DNA from: Salegentibacter sp. R32 | GTDB lineage: Bacteria > Bacteroidota > Bacteroidia > Flavobacteriales > Flavobacteriaceae | DNA: 64,000 nucleotides | NCBI RefSeq assembly: GCF_008692195.1 | Contig: NZ_RXOM01000011.1 | Span: 41,775 to 105,774 of the forward strand | Direction: 5' to 3' | In this document: in pieces, positions 23,651 through 34,144 of the stretch | How positions within the stretch are numbered: position 1 is the stretch's first letter | Layout of the letters: each line of letters opens with the position of its first letter | Made by a program: the position numbers and the translations under genes | Notes under the pieces: generated by a model | Seen by the model: only the letters and a program-made list of their open reading frames with translations | What the model was told of the DNA's origin: nothing | The model's database searches: none

Positions 23651-25645
23651 TTAATCTACATTGTCATGTAAAAAAGAATTGTTTTTGCGGAGCGTAATTT
23701 CATCATTGCTATCGGTACCTAAACTGGTTCTTGAAATTTTATCGTTTGTAGGTGAATGATTACTGTTAATGTCTATTCCCGCTCTTTTGTAGGCCGGCTG
23801 TTTTTCAATTTCATCTATATTATTGTTATTCCTGAATTTATAGTTGAAATTTTTCATTCGGGCTCTACGTTCTGCTGCACGGGCAATTAAATCTTCAGAA
23901 ATGGGATTATCAAAAGGGTCTGCTTCTTCTGAAGCTTCAGCTTGTTGTGGCTCTTGTTTTTTTACTTCTTTCTTTTCAATTTTAAATTTTTCCTGCTGAG
24001 TTTGGGTATGCTGAACTTGAGGTTTTGGAGCGGGCTTTTGTTGCGGTTGTGCGCTTTCCATTCGCTCTTCCAATTCCATATAATCTTCTAACGAATATCT
24101 TTTTTCTCCCTTAGAATTTTTTTCTGAAGAAATCATTTCAATTTCATTAGAAGCTTTTACTTGCTCTTCATCTTCTTCGTGAGTCTCTAAACTGAAATAA
24201 ACTTTATCTTCTTCTTTTTGCTCTTTATCTTCTATAGGAGCTTTTTCTTCTTGCTTTTCACTTAAAGGAAAATCGAAGGTAAACATGGTTTGTTCTTCTT
24301 CCTCTTCTACTTTTGTTTCTTCAAAAGTTGGCGTTTCATATTTCTCCTCTTCTGCTTCAACAATCACAAAATCTTCCTCAGCGAAGTTGATTTCGTCATC
24401 TTTTTCTTCAGTTTCATTAATTTCTTCTGAAGTAGTTGTCAAATCAATTTCATTTTTAGGCTCATTTTTTTGAGGAGCAGGTTCTTCTGCTTCATCTTCT
24501 AAGCTATGAACAATTTTAGTTGAATCTGACTGCTGACTATTTTCTTCTGGAAGATTATAGGATGAAGCTGATTTTTTGTTAGGCGTTAAATCATGCTCCG
24601 CTTTTTGTTCATCTTCCAGTGTGTGGATGATTTTTTTGGTTTCCGTATTGGTAATCACATCCTGTTGGTCTACGTTAAACCCCGTAGCAATAATAGTTAC
24701 CGAAATAGATTCTTCTAAATTCTCATCGTCACCAACACCCATAATGATATTAGCACTATGTCCGGCTTCTCCTTGAATATGGTCGTTGATTTCCCCAATT
24801 TCATCAATGGTAATTTCTTCTGAGCCGGAAACAATAAGCAATAACACATTTTGTGCACCGCTAATTTTATTGTCGTTTAATAAGGGTGAATCTAAGGCTT
24901 TCATAATTGCTTCTTGCGCACGGTTGCTTCCTGATGCGATGGCAGATCCCATAATGGCGGTTCCGCTATTACTTAACACGGTTTTAGCGTCACGCAAGTC
25001 AATGTTTTGGGTATAGTGATGCGTAATTACTTCGGCAATCCCTCTGGAAGCTGTTGCCAGCACTTCATCAGCTTTAGAGAAACCTGCTTTAAATCCTAAA
25101 TTACCATATACTTCACGTAATTTATTATTGTTAATGACAATTAATGAATCTACGTTGCTTCTTAATTTTTCTACGCCAAGTTGGGCTTGGTCGTTACGGG
25201 TTTTCCCTTCAAATTGAAAAGGAATCGTAACAATCCCAACGGTTAAGATGCCCATATCTTTAGCCTGCTTAGCAATAATTGGCGCGGCTCCGGTCCCGGT
25301 ACCACCGCCCATTCCAGCTGTGATAAATACCATTTTGGTATTTTTATCGAGCATGTTTTTTAAATCGTCAAAACTTTCTAAAGCAGCTTTTTCACCAATT
25401 TCAGGATTTGCACCCGCTCCCAGTCCTTCAGTTAAATTAACCCCTAACTGAATTTTAATAGGCACCGGACTATTTTCTAAGGCTTGCGCATCTGTATTGC
25501 AAACCACGAAATCTACTCCGTTGATTCCTTGATGAAACATATGGTTAATAGCGTTAGATCCACCTCCTCCAACACCAATCACTTTTATAACGTTAGATTG
25601 ATTTTTGGGTAAATCAAAAGAAATGTCGAATTCTGTGCTGCTCAT
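23651..25645 (-). CDS. ftsZ: cell division GTPase FtsZ with long C-terminal extension
   Basis: 664 residues, against about 380 in E. coli. The tubulin-like core is complete: KVIGVGGGGSNAINHM (21-36), NTDAQAL (50-56), the G-box GGGTGTG (113-119) and the T7 loop region NNNKLREVYGNLGF. After residue 330 comes a 300-residue acidic, glutamate- and glutamine-rich tail, low in complexity, ending in a basic stretch (RAAERRARMKNFNYKFRNN) and a short C-terminal segment. FtsZ polymerises into the division ring; the tail probably binds partners or spaces the filament from the membrane. Last gene of the mra-fts cluster, after ftsA and before a terminator. Long tails are usual in flavobacteria. Confidence 0.97.
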   Translation of the reverse strand: MSSTEFDISFDLPKNQSNVIKVIGVGGGGSNAINHMFHQGINGVDFVVCNTDAQALENSPVPIKIQLGVNLTEGLGAGANPEIGEKAALESFDDLKNMLDKNTKMVFITAGMGGGTGTGAAPIIAKQAKDMGILTVGIVTIPFQFEGKTRNDQAQLGVEKLRSNVDSLIVINNNKLREVYGNLGFKAGFSKADEVLATASRGIAEVITHHYTQNIDLRDAKTVLSNSGTAIMGSAIASGSNRAQEAIMKALDSPLLNDNKISGAQNVLLLIVSGSEEITIDEIGEINDHIQGEAGHSANIIMGVGDDENLEESISVTIIATGFNVDQQDVITNTETKKIIHTLEDEQKAEHDLTPNKKSASSYNLPEENSQQSDSTKIVHSLEDEAEEPAPQKNEPKNEIDLTTTSEEINETEEKDDEINFAEEDFVIVEAEEEKYETPTFEETKVEEEEEQTMFTFDFPLSEKQEEKAPIEDKEQKEEDKVYFSLETHEEDEEQVKASNEIEMISSEKNSKGEKRYSLEDYMELEERMESAQPQQKPAPKPQVQHTQTQQEKFKIEKKEVKKQEPQQAEASEEADPFDNPISEDLIARAAERRARMKNFNYKFRNNNNIDEIEKQPAYKRAGIDINSNHSPTNDKISRTSLGTDSNDEITLRKNNSFLHDNVD

Positions 25646-25696
25646 AATTCTATAATTTTCTGTGTTAAGTATTTTTCTTTTTATGCAATTTTTGTT

Positions 25697-27091
25697 TTAC
25701 TCTGCGTTATCTAAAAAATCTTTGAAATCGTCAAACCACTTTTCAAAGATGTTTTTTCGATGCCTTTTCGGCTTTTTTGTTTGTTCTGTTTGAGTTTCCT
25801 CTTCTTGTTCTTCTTCGGTTAATTCTTCATTTACCGGCTGTTCGGGTTCTTCTAGCGGTTCTTCTGAAACAGGTGGCTGTTGTTCTTCAATTTCTTGTTC
25901 TTCCAACAGTTCTTCCTCTGCCCGTTTTTGGTTTTTCTCTAAGCTATTCAACACCAATCCCACAGCAGTCGCGTACATTGGACTTGTAGTTTCGGGGTCG
26001 CTATCACCGGCCAAATGTTCATTGGGATAACCAATACGGGTATCCATTCCAGTAATGTATTCTACTAATTGCTTGAGATGCTTTAATTGAGCGCCTCCTC
26101 CGGTAATTACAATCCCGGCAATTAGTTTTTTCTTTTGCTCTTCGTGACCGTAATTTTTTATTTCCAAGAACACCTGTTCAATAATTTCAACCACTCTAAA
26201 ATGAATGATTTTTGAAAGATTTTTCAGGGTAATTTCTTTAGGTTCTCTGCCTCGAAGTCCGGGAATAGAAACAATCTCATTGTCTTTATTTTCTCCCGGC
26301 CAAGCGGAACCGAATTTCACTTTTAATAATTCAGCTTGCTTTTCTATGATGGAGCAACCTTCCTTGATATCTTCGGTGATAACATTTCCACCGAAAGGAA
26401 TTACTGCCGTGTGGCGAATAATACCGTCTTTAAAAATGGCTAAGTCGGTTGTTCCTCCACCTATATCGATCAATGCGACACCGGCTTCTTTTTCTTCTTG
26501 GCTCAATACTGCATTGGCGGAAGCTAAAGGTTCTAACGTGACCCCAGAAAGGTCTAAACCTGCACTTTTAACACAGCGCCCAATATTTCTGATAGATGAA
26601 ATTTGACCAACCACGACGTGAAAATTAGCTTCCAAACGCCCTCCGTACATTCCGATAGGTTCGGTAATTTCTGCTTGTCCATCTACTTTGTATTCCTGTG
26701 GAAGAACGTGAATAATTTCTTCTCCCGGAAGCATCACCAGTTTGTGTACCTGATTGCAAAGCATATCGATATCTTTTTCTGATATCACTTCATCTGAATT
26801 GGCCCTGGTAATATAATCGCTATGTTGTAAACTTCTAATGTGTTGTCCGGCAATACCTACCACAACCTCGCTAATATCCATTCCTGAGTTGGCTTCTGCT
26901 TCTTGAACCGCTTGCTGAATAGATTGAATGGTTTGCGTGATATTATTGACTACGCCCCGGTGAACCCCTAAACTTTTAGATTTTCCTATGCCGAGAATTT
27001 CCATTTTACCGTACTCGTTATTACGGCCAACCATGGCTACAATTTTGGTAGTTCCAATATCAAGTCCTACTGCAATATCTTTATCTTTCAT
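25697..27091 (-). CDS. ftsA: cell division protein FtsA
   Basis: 464 residues from the ATG at 27091. An upstream in-frame start at 27136 adds 15 codons that overlap ftsQ, so I reject it. Actin-like motifs: AVGLDIGTTKIVAMVG (about 7-22), GIAGQHIRS, ALIDIGGGTTDLAIF (phosphate 2), ITGGGAQLKHL (adenosine). After the ATPase fold comes an acidic, glutamate-rich linker and then a basic C-terminal helix with FEKWFDDFKDFLDN, which acts as the membrane-binding amphipathic anchor. FtsA tethers FtsZ to the membrane. It lies 13 bases after ftsQ and 51 bases before ftsZ, the normal order. Confidence 0.96.
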   Translation of the reverse strand: MKDKDIAVGLDIGTTKIVAMVGRNNEYGKMEILGIGKSKSLGVHRGVVNNITQTIQSIQQAVQEAEANSGMDISEVVVGIAGQHIRSLQHSDYITRANSDEVISEKDIDMLCNQVHKLVMLPGEEIIHVLPQEYKVDGQAEITEPIGMYGGRLEANFHVVVGQISSIRNIGRCVKSAGLDLSGVTLEPLASANAVLSQEEKEAGVALIDIGGGTTDLAIFKDGIIRHTAVIPFGGNVITEDIKEGCSIIEKQAELLKVKFGSAWPGENKDNEIVSIPGLRGREPKEITLKNLSKIIHFRVVEIIEQVFLEIKNYGHEEQKKKLIAGIVITGGGAQLKHLKQLVEYITGMDTRIGYPNEHLAGDSDPETTSPMYATAVGLVLNSLEKNQKRAEEELLEEQEIEEQQPPVSEEPLEEPEQPVNEELTEEEQEEETQTEQTKKPKRHRKNIFEKWFDDFKDFLDNAE

Positions 27092-27104
27092 AGTCAAAAC
27101 AATG

Positions 27105-27821
27105 TCACTTTGTGGTACAAACAACCTGATTATCAAACTGAAGGTTTACGGTTTTATAAACATCCAGTTTTTTATCTTTCATGGCCTTTTTATAAAAGGC
27201 TTTAAAGTTTTTAATTTTCTGTTCTAAATTCTCAATTTTACCTAATTCTACTTCAAAATCGAGCACTCTCAAGCCCAGTTTATAATTCTCTTCTTTACCT
27301 TTTGAAATTGAGGTAATGTGTTCTTTTAAAAATTTATCGTTTTCAATTTTGGTAAGTAAAGGGTAAACTTGAGGAATGTCTTTTTCTGTAATGCCTGTTA
27401 CCAACGGTACACGTGCCGAATAAATTTTAGACAAGGGCATTTTTTTACTTTGGGTATCTATGTAAAATGACTCTCTACCATACACTCTAGCCAATGGCTT
27501 TCGTTGAGTTATGTTTGCAATTAGCTTTTTATCTACCGTTAGAAACACGTCTGCTTCTTTAATCATTTCGTGTGTATCTAAGGTATTTTCTAACGTATTC
27601 AAATCTATGATTTCTTTCCCTTCATTATGAAGAGTATCTGCATTTACTATCAACAACTTATTAACTGCATTTTCAGTCACATACAGGTTTTCACCATTAG
27701 TAAATTGAATTTTTACTTCGGTAATTTTTCTAGCAGCGTTTCTTCGAGAAGAAAAACTGTACAGAAATACGACCAAAGCCAATATTGCAAAAGCTTTTAT
27801 GTAATTCCAATTAACTTTCAC
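27105..27821 (-). CDS. ftsQ: cell division protein FtsQ/DivIB-like
   Basis: 238 residues: a short cytoplasmic start, one transmembrane helix (about 8-24), a POTRA-like region (VKIQFTNGENLYVTENAVNKLL) and a periplasmic beta domain with RKPLARVYGRESFYIDTQSKKMPLS and VTGI. It is the bitopic divisome protein that links early and late division factors. Its start overlaps the end of murC by 11 bases, showing tight coupling in the cluster. Sequence similarity in FtsQ is low in general, so the assignment rests on the topology, the motif near VTGI and the position between murC and ftsA. Confidence 0.9.
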   Translation of the reverse strand: MKVNWNYIKAFAILALVVFLYSFSSRRNAARKITEVKIQFTNGENLYVTENAVNKLLIVNADTLHNEGKEIIDLNTLENTLDTHEMIKEADVFLTVDKKLIANITQRKPLARVYGRESFYIDTQSKKMPLSKIYSARVPLVTGITEKDIPQVYPLLTKIENDKFLKEHITSISKGKEENYKLGLRVLDFEVELGKIENLEQKIKNFKAFYKKAMKDKKLDVYKTVNLQFDNQVVCTTK

Positions 27822-29166
27822 GGTTTAACGCAACTTTAATGGTTTCTACTTCATTTCCTATATCTCCGGCACCCATCATCACAACAACTTCTGCTGAAGA
27901 CGCGGTTATTTTTTCTCGTAAATCTTCTCGCATTACGAGTTGTTTTATATCGTTAGTGACCTTATTAAGTAATAATTCTGAATTTACGCCTGCGATCGGC
28001 TTTTCTCGAGCCGGATAAATTTCCATCAACATCACTTCATCAAACTTCGAAAGACTGTCTGCAAACTCATCGGCAAAATCTTTAGTTCTGCTGAATAAAT
28101 GAGGCTGAAATACCGCTAACACTTTTTTACCAGCATGCATTTCTCGAACGGCTTGATGCACCGCCAAAATTTCTTCCGGATGATGTGCGTAATCTTCAAT
28201 TAGAACTTTTTCTTCTGTTTTTAAATGATAGGTAAATCTTCGCTCAACTCCTTTAAAACTGGCTAAAGCTTTCCCTAATTTTTCTCCTTCAACCCCAAAC
28301 TTCACTCCAATTGAAAGCGCGGTTGCGGCATTCATTAAATTATGTTTACCGGGTAAACTGAATTCGATTTTTTTGATAATTTCTTTCGGACTCACAAAAT
28401 CGAAAATGTACGAGCCATTTTCAACTTTTACATTTTCTACCTGGTAATCGGCTTTTTCTTCAATTGCGATCGAATTTCCTTCTAACTCCAATCCTTTTTT
28501 ATAAAAGAAATTAGATTTATCGGTAACCTTTTCAGCAAAACTTAAAAAGGTTCTTTTCAATTCTTCAGCTTCGCCATAAATATCTAAATGATCGGCATCC
28601 ATCGACGTGATGGCAGCGATCGTTGGGTGTAAATGCAAGAAGGAACGATCAAACTCATCGGCTTCAACCACAACAGCTTCGTGCCCGTCGTTGATAAAAT
28701 TGGTGTGGTAATTTTCACTAATTCCGCCTAAAAAAGCGGTGAGCTTAACCCCGGATTGCTTCAAGATATGTGCTAAGATGGCAGTAGTCGTTGTTTTGCC
28801 GTGAGTGCCAGCTACTGCGAGTGTTGGAAAATCTTTTGTAATCATTCCAAGAACTTCCGCTCTTTTCTTAACCCCAAAACCTCTGTCCCTGAAATATTGA
28901 AATAATTGATTTTCCGCTGAAACAGCCGGAGTATAAACCACCAAAGTGTTTTCTTTATGAGTAAATGAAGAAGGAATTTCTTCTACACTGTCTGTAAACG
29001 TAATTTGTACGCCTTCTTCTTCTAATTTTTTTGTAATCTTGCTTGGTGTACGATCGTAACCGCCCACCTGCTTGTTTTGTTGCACAAAATACCTAGCTAA
29101 GGCGCTCATCCCAATGCCGCCAACGCCGATAAAATAGATATTTTGTATGTGGTTAAACAAGCTCAT
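27811..29166 (-). CDS. murC: UDP-N-acetylmuramate--L-alanine ligase MurC
   Basis: 451 residues. The N-terminal Rossmann loop is FIGVGGIGMSALARYF, the ATP loop GTHGKTTTTAILA (about 115-127), the central motif DADEFDRSFL / MDADHLDIYG, and the third domain contains YAHHPEEI. This cytoplasmic enzyme adds L-Ala to UDP-MurNAc with ATP, the first amino acid of the peptidoglycan stem. It lies 40 bases downstream of murG and overlaps ftsQ by 11 bases. Length and motifs are complete. Confidence 0.97.
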   Translation of the reverse strand: MSLFNHIQNIYFIGVGGIGMSALARYFVQQNKQVGGYDRTPSKITKKLEEEGVQITFTDSVEEIPSSFTHKENTLVVYTPAVSAENQLFQYFRDRGFGVKKRAEVLGMITKDFPTLAVAGTHGKTTTTAILAHILKQSGVKLTAFLGGISENYHTNFINDGHEAVVVEADEFDRSFLHLHPTIAAITSMDADHLDIYGEAEELKRTFLSFAEKVTDKSNFFYKKGLELEGNSIAIEEKADYQVENVKVENGSYIFDFVSPKEIIKKIEFSLPGKHNLMNAATALSIGVKFGVEGEKLGKALASFKGVERRFTYHLKTEEKVLIEDYAHHPEEILAVHQAVREMHAGKKVLAVFQPHLFSRTKDFADEFADSLSKFDEVMLMEIYPAREKPIAGVNSELLLNKVTNDIKQLVMREDLREKITASSAEVVVMMGAGDIGNEVETIKVALNRES

Positions 29167-29206
29167 TTTTATTTTATAATCTTATTTTTTCATACCTACA
29201 AGGTTT

Positions 29207-30319
29207 TTAAAACCTTGCAGGACTTTGTTTCTTTTTAATTAATTTTTCAATCTCGTCTGCAATATCTTTTGTGGCATTTGGTTTGGCCAATTTCAAGATA
29301 TTTACACTTAATTTTTGCTGAAGCGCTTCTGAACTGATCAATGCTGAAAATTCTTGCTGAAATTTTTCTTCCAGTTCGGTTTCTTTCAACATTAAAGCAG
29401 CTTCTTCTTTTACCAAACTCATCGCATTTTTGGTTTGATGGTCTTCTGCTACGTTTGGCGACGGAATAAACACCACCGGTTTTGCCACCATACACAACTC
29501 ACTCACCGAACCAGCGCCGGCTCTTGAGATAATTACATCTGCCGCGCTGTAGGCTAAATCCATTCGGTCTAAAAATTCATGTACTTGAACGCTTGCCGAT
29601 TGATATTTTTTATATTTTTCGAAATAGAGCTTCCCAGTTTGCCAAACCAGTTGTAAATTATGGGATTCAAAAAAATCTAGGTTGGCTTCAATTAATTCGT
29701 TAACACGTCTAGCTCCTAGACTTCCGCCAATGACTAAAACCGTTTTTTTATTCGGAATTAATTTGAAGTAAACTTCTGCTTCATTCTCTTTATTTTGAAT
29801 CTCGATAAGATCTTGTCTTACCGGATTTCCTGTAAATCTTATTTTTTGCTTCGGAAAGAATTTCTCCATTCCCGCATAGGCAACGCAAATTTTATCGGCT
29901 TGATTGGCTAACCATTTATTGGTGATTCCCGCAAATGAATTTTGCTCCTGCAAAACGGTGGGGATATTTTTTTGGTTAGCTACTTTTAATAAAGGTCCGC
30001 TTGCAAAACCACCGGTACCAATTACTACATCAGGCTGAAAGTTTTTAATAATCTTTCTCGACTTGCGTAAACTGCTCAACAACTTAAACGGAAAAGCTAA
30101 GTTTTGTAGCGTTAATTTTCGCTGAATTCCGCTAATCCATAAACCTTCAATTTTGTATCCGGCTTTTGGCACTTTTTGCATTTCCATACGGTCTTGCGCA
30201 CCGACAAATAAAAATTCAGCATCGGGATGACGACGTTTTAATTCATCGGCAATGGCAACCGCCGGATAAATATGTCCGCCAGTTCCTCCTCCAGATAGTA
30301 TGAATTTTAATTTGCTCAT
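29207..30319 (-). CDS. murG: UDP-GlcNAc:lipid I GlcNAc transferase MurG
   Basis: 370 residues with the GT-B fold signature loops: [19 protein letters not shown] (residues 9-27), [11 protein letters not shown], the second domain [11 protein letters not shown] and the UDP-binding [12 protein letters not shown] segment. It is a peripheral inner-membrane enzyme that makes lipid II from lipid I. The stop and start codons of ftsW and murG overlap by 4 bases, consistent with coupled translation. Some 200-odd bases inside it read as a second frame on the same strand, which is a shadow. Confidence 0.97.
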   Translation of the reverse strand: MSKLKFILSGGGTGGHIYPAVAIADELKRRHPDAEFLFVGAQDRMEMQKVPKAGYKIEGLWISGIQRKLTLQNLAFPFKLLSSLRKSRKIIKNFQPDVVIGTGGFASGPLLKVANQKNIPTVLQEQNSFAGITNKWLANQADKICVAYAGMEKFFPKQKIRFTGNPVRQDLIEIQNKENEAEVYFKLIPNKKTVLVIGGSLGARRVNELIEANLDFFESHNLQLVWQTGKLYFEKYKKYQSASVQVHEFLDRMDLAYSAADVIISRAGAGSVSELCMVAKPVVFIPSPNVAEDHQTKNAMSLVKEEAALMLKETELEEKFQQEFSALISSEALQQKLSVNILKLAKPNATKDIADEIEKLIKKKQSPARF

Positions 30320-31554
30320 ATTGCTTCGCTCAAAATTTCTAACGGGTTATCGTTATCGTCTTCTATCGAGCTTAACTCTTCTTCTTGTTTTTTAATTTCT
30401 TCTCGTTTCGCCGCCACACTTTGCACAATTCCTAAGGCCAAACACGTCATCCAAATGGATGATCCTCCACTACTAATTAAAGGCAGCGTTTGCCCGGTTA
30501 CCGGAAATAATTCTACCGCGACTGCCATATTGATCAATGCCTGAAAAATAATAGGCAAACCAACAGCTACGACGACTAACTTCCCGAAAATAGTTGGCGC
30601 TTTGGTTGAAATAACAACGAGCCTGAATAATATAAATAGGTAAGCCAGCATCACCCCAAAAGCTCCCAACAAGCCCATTTCTTCAACAATAATGGCGTAA
30701 ATAAAATCGGAAGAAGATTGTGGTAAAAAATTACGTTGAATGCTTTTACCTACTCCTGCTCCCGCTAAACCACCTCTAGCGATCGCTATTTTTGCTTTTT
30801 CAATTTGATAATCGGCTTCAGTATCTTCATCATTCGCAAAATTCTCTACCCGACTTATCCACGTATCTACCCGGTTAGGGAAAACACCCGGAAAAGCTTT
30901 CGCCGACAAAACAAAAATGGAAAGGAACAATATTCCTGATCCTAAAATTATTCCAATATACTTTAAAGGATAACCTCCCAGAAAAACCAAGGTCATAATC
31001 ATTAAAAAGATGATGGCCGTTGTCGAAAAATTGGCCGGCAAAATTAGCATTAAAATTACACCTACGGGCACCCAAAGCGGTAAAATTGTTTCTTTGAACG
31101 TAACTTTTTTGTCGTGTATCTTCGATAGATAACGTGCTACATAAATCATTAAGATCACCGACGCCAAGGTTGACGTTTGGAACGTCTTGTTAATGATGGG
31201 AATAGTAATCCATCGGCTTGCATTTGCTCCTCCAATGGTAGTTCCTTGTGCTAAAGTATAAATAAGCAAACCAACAATTATCGGAATCATTAAAATAGAT
31301 AATCCCTTAAAATAATGATAAGGAATGCGATGCACTGCATAAATGATCACAAAGCCTAAAAACAGGTGTACAAAATGGGTAATTAAATATTTTAGCGTTC
31401 CGCCATCACCATACAAATACGCTAAATTACTGCTGGCACTATACACCGGGATAAATGAGAATATGGCCAAAAGGGCAGCTACAGCCCAAATGGCTTTATC
31501 TCCTTTTAAGTAGGAAAATATATTTTTAGATGATATGTTATCGTTTCCTGCCAC
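30316..31554 (-). CDS. ftsW: lipid II polymerase of the SEDS family, FtsW
   Basis: 412 residues, about ten transmembrane helices, with SEDS features: [13 protein letters not shown] after helix 1, [11 protein letters not shown], a large periplasmic loop ([25 protein letters not shown]), [34 protein letters not shown], and LISSGGSS near the end. It polymerises peptidoglycan at the septum together with FtsI. A charged cytoplasmic tail ([12 protein letters not shown]) follows the last helix. It lies between murD and murG, its usual place, with a 4-base overlap to murG. Confidence 0.96.
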   Translation of the reverse strand: MAGNDNISSKNIFSYLKGDKAIWAVAALLAIFSFIPVYSASSNLAYLYGDGGTLKYLITHFVHLFLGFVIIYAVHRIPYHYFKGLSILMIPIIVGLLIYTLAQGTTIGGANASRWITIPIINKTFQTSTLASVILMIYVARYLSKIHDKKVTFKETILPLWVPVGVILMLILPANFSTTAIIFLMIMTLVFLGGYPLKYIGIILGSGILFLSIFVLSAKAFPGVFPNRVDTWISRVENFANDEDTEADYQIEKAKIAIARGGLAGAGVGKSIQRNFLPQSSSDFIYAIIVEEMGLLGAFGVMLAYLFILFRLVVISTKAPTIFGKLVVVAVGLPIIFQALINMAVAVELFPVTGQTLPLISSGGSSIWMTCLALGIVQSVAAKREEIKKQEEELSSIEDDNDNPLEILSEAI

Positions 31555-31561
31555 TAATTAT

Positions 31562-32896
31562 TTATAAATTTCTTACGTTATCTTTAAATTGTCTTCCGCG
31601 GTCTTCATAATTCTGAAATAAATCAAAACTTGCACAAGCCGGAGAAAGCAAAACGGTATCGCCGGACTTTCCTAAATGATAAGCTAACTGTACCGCTTCC
31701 TTCATCGATTGTGTTTCCACTAAATTCTCTACACAATTGCTAAATACTTCTTTGATTCTGGCATTATCAACACCTAAACAAATAATTGCTTTTACTTTTT
31801 CATTTACCAATGGCAGTAATTCTTCATATTTGTTTCCTTTATCAACGCCACCAACAATCCAAATAGTTTCTGAAGGAACACTTTCTAAGGCGTAATAAGT
31901 AGCATTGATATTGGTGGCTTTGGAATCGTTGATGTATTGAACGTTATTGATTTTCAATACTTTTTCCAGACGATGTTCCACTCCTTGAAAACTGCTTAAG
32001 CTTTCCCGAATGGTTTGCTTTCTAATTTTTAATAGTTGTGCTACTGTCGAAGCAGCCATGGCATTTTTCGTGTTATGCTCACCTTTCAATGCTAGATCTT
32101 CTCTTGCCATAATAAACTCGTTATCTTCTATTCTTACTATAATATTTTGTTCATCTGCGTATGCGCCTTCTTTTACTTTTTGCTGAAAAGTTAGCGGCAG
32201 CTTTTTTGCTTTTATTTCAAATTTCTCTATCCACTCTGCGATGGTAGGATTATCGGCATCGTAAATGAAATAATCCTCCTCGGTTTGGTTCTTAGTAATG
32301 CTGAATTTAGAGGCGATATAATTTTCATATTTATACTCATATCGATCTAAATGATCGGGTGTGATGTTGGTTAACACTGCAATGTGTGGTCTAAAACTTT
32401 CAATTCCGTCTAATTGAAAACTGCTTAATTCTAACACATAATGTTCAGCTTCATCTTTCAACACAGCTTTTGCGAAACTGTCGCCAATATTTCCTGCCAA
32501 AGCCACATTTAAACCTCCGTTTCTTAAAACATAGTCTGTCCACGTTGCGGTAGTGGTTTTACCGTTACTTCCCGTAATCCCAACAGTATTGGCTTGGGTA
32601 AATGCAGATGCGAATTCAATTTCAGAAATCACCGGAACTCCTTTTTGAAAAAGTTCTTGAACCATTGCTACTTTTTCAGGTATTCCCGGGCTTTTCATCA
32701 CCACATCAGCGTTAAGAATGAAAGCTTCTGTGTGCTTTTCTTCTTCCCAATCTATTTCGTTATTTACAAGAACTTCTTTATATTTTTCAGCTATTTTTCC
32801 TTTGTCTGAAACAAAAACTTCATAACCTTTTGCTTTTCCTAATAATGCGGTTCCCACACCACTTTCACCACCTCCAAGTACCACTAACCTTTTCAC
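31562..32896 (-). CDS. murD: UDP-N-acetylmuramoylalanine--D-glutamate ligase MurD
   Basis: 444 residues from the GTG at 32896, two bases after the mraY stop. A longer frame from 32956 would only read through mraY codons, so the GTG with VKRLVVLGGGESGVG right behind it is the better start. Motifs: the UDP-binding GGGESGVGTALL loop, the ATP loop GITGSNGKTTTATW (about 106-119), LSSFQLDGIE, TPDHLDRYE, and C-terminal DSKATNINATYYAL. It adds D-Glu to UDP-MurNAc-L-Ala in the cytoplasm. The spacing to mraY implies coupled translation. Confidence 0.95.
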   Translation of the reverse strand: MKRLVVLGGGESGVGTALLGKAKGYEVFVSDKGKIAEKYKEVLVNNEIDWEEEKHTEAFILNADVVMKSPGIPEKVAMVQELFQKGVPVISEIEFASAFTQANTVGITGSNGKTTTATWTDYVLRNGGLNVALAGNIGDSFAKAVLKDEAEHYVLELSSFQLDGIESFRPHIAVLTNITPDHLDRYEYKYENYIASKFSITKNQTEEDYFIYDADNPTIAEWIEKFEIKAKKLPLTFQQKVKEGAYADEQNIIVRIEDNEFIMAREDLALKGEHNTKNAMAASTVAQLLKIRKQTIRESLSSFQGVEHRLEKVLKINNVQYINDSKATNINATYYALESVPSETIWIVGGVDKGNKYEELLPLVNEKVKAIICLGVDNARIKEVFSNCVENLVETQSMKEAVQLAYHLGKSGDTVLLSPACASFDLFQNYEDRGRQFKDNVRNL

Positions 32897-32898
32897 TT

Positions 32899-34128
32899 TT
32901 ATCTTAGTTTTAAGGTGATAATGGTGAGTACCGCCAAAAAAATCCCTACAATCCAAAACCGCACGACAATCTTACTTTCGTGCTGACCTTTCTTTTGATA
33001 GTGATGATGTAAAGGCGACATCAGGAAAATTCTTCTTCCTTCACCAAATTTCTTTCGGGTGTATTTAAACCAACCCACCTGTAGCACTACGGATAGATTT
33101 TCGATTAAGAAAATTCCGCAGAGAATGGGGATTAATAATTCTTTTCTAGTGGCGATGGCCAAAACAGCAATGATTCCGCCAATGGTTAAACTTCCGGTAT
33201 CGCCCATAAATACTTGGGCCGGAAAAGTGTTATACCATAAAAAACCAACTAATGATCCCGCAAAAGCTGCGATATATACTGTCATTTCTCCTGAATTCGG
33301 GATATTCATCACATTGAGATAATCAGAGAAAATGATATTTCCCGAAACCCAAGCAAAAAGTCCCAAGGTGAGGACAATAATCGCGGAAGAACCCGCGGCG
33401 AGACCGTCGATTCCATCGGTTAAATTAGCTCCGTTGGATACTGCTGTGACGATGAAAATCACAATTGGGATAAAAATTATCCACGCATATTTTGCATAAT
33501 CAGCATCAATCCAAGTGATTAAACTGGAATAATCAAATTCATTATTCTTTACAAAAGGAATAGTTGTTTTCGTCGATTTCTTTTCACTTTCAAAATTGTT
33601 GGATTTCGCATCGGTAATTTCTTCTTTCACTACATCTGTCCGCACTTGTTCTTTTACCGTGATATCTGGATGAAAATACATGGTAGCGCCCACGATAACT
33701 CCCAAACCAACTTGACCAATCACTTTAAATTTTCCTTCTAAGCCTTCTTTATTTTTTTTGAAGGTTTTAATGTAATCGTCTATAAAACCTATCACGCCCA
33801 TCCAAATGGTAGTGACAATAAGCAACCAGACGTAGACATTGTCTAACTTTGCGAAAAGTAACACCGGAATTAGCGTCGCCAAAATAATGATAACACCACC
33901 CATGGTTGGCGTTCCGGCTTTTTCTGTTTGTCCTTGCAAACCTAAATCACGAACACTTTCCCCTACTTGCTTTCTTTGTAAATAGGTGATGATTCTTTTC
34001 CCGAAAATCGTAGAGATGAGTAACGAAAAAATAATCGCCAGAGCTGCACGAAACGAGATAAACTGAAATATCTGCGCTCCCGGCACTTCGTATTGTTCTT
34101 CTAAAAACTGAAATAAGTAGTACAGCAT
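32899..34128 (-). CDS. mraY: phospho-MurNAc-pentapeptide translocase MraY
   Basis: 409 residues, about ten membrane helices. Core motifs: [16 protein letters not shown] (the DDxx catalytic aspartates), [23 protein letters not shown] and [10 protein letters not shown]. It transfers phospho-MurNAc-pentapeptide to undecaprenyl phosphate, making lipid I. It is about 50 residues longer than E. coli MraY because of a polar insertion (about residues 150-205, rich in K, E, T and S) between membrane helices, which is common in Bacteroidota. It sits 16 bases after murE. Confidence 0.96.
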   Translation of the reverse strand: MLYYLFQFLEEQYEVPGAQIFQFISFRAALAIIFSLLISTIFGKRIITYLQRKQVGESVRDLGLQGQTEKAGTPTMGGVIIILATLIPVLLFAKLDNVYVWLLIVTTIWMGVIGFIDDYIKTFKKNKEGLEGKFKVIGQVGLGVIVGATMYFHPDITVKEQVRTDVVKEEITDAKSNNFESEKKSTKTTIPFVKNNEFDYSSLITWIDADYAKYAWIIFIPIVIFIVTAVSNGANLTDGIDGLAAGSSAIIVLTLGLFAWVSGNIIFSDYLNVMNIPNSGEMTVYIAAFAGSLVGFLWYNTFPAQVFMGDTGSLTIGGIIAVLAIATRKELLIPILCGIFLIENLSVVLQVGWFKYTRKKFGEGRRIFLMSPLHHHYQKKGQHESKIVVRFWIVGIFLAVLTIITLKLR

Positions 34129-34144
34129 TCCTTATTTTTTACGA

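Noticed and set aside
32897..32956. Upstream start of murD
   Set aside because: It reads mraY codons in another frame; the GTG at 32896 follows the mraY stop directly.
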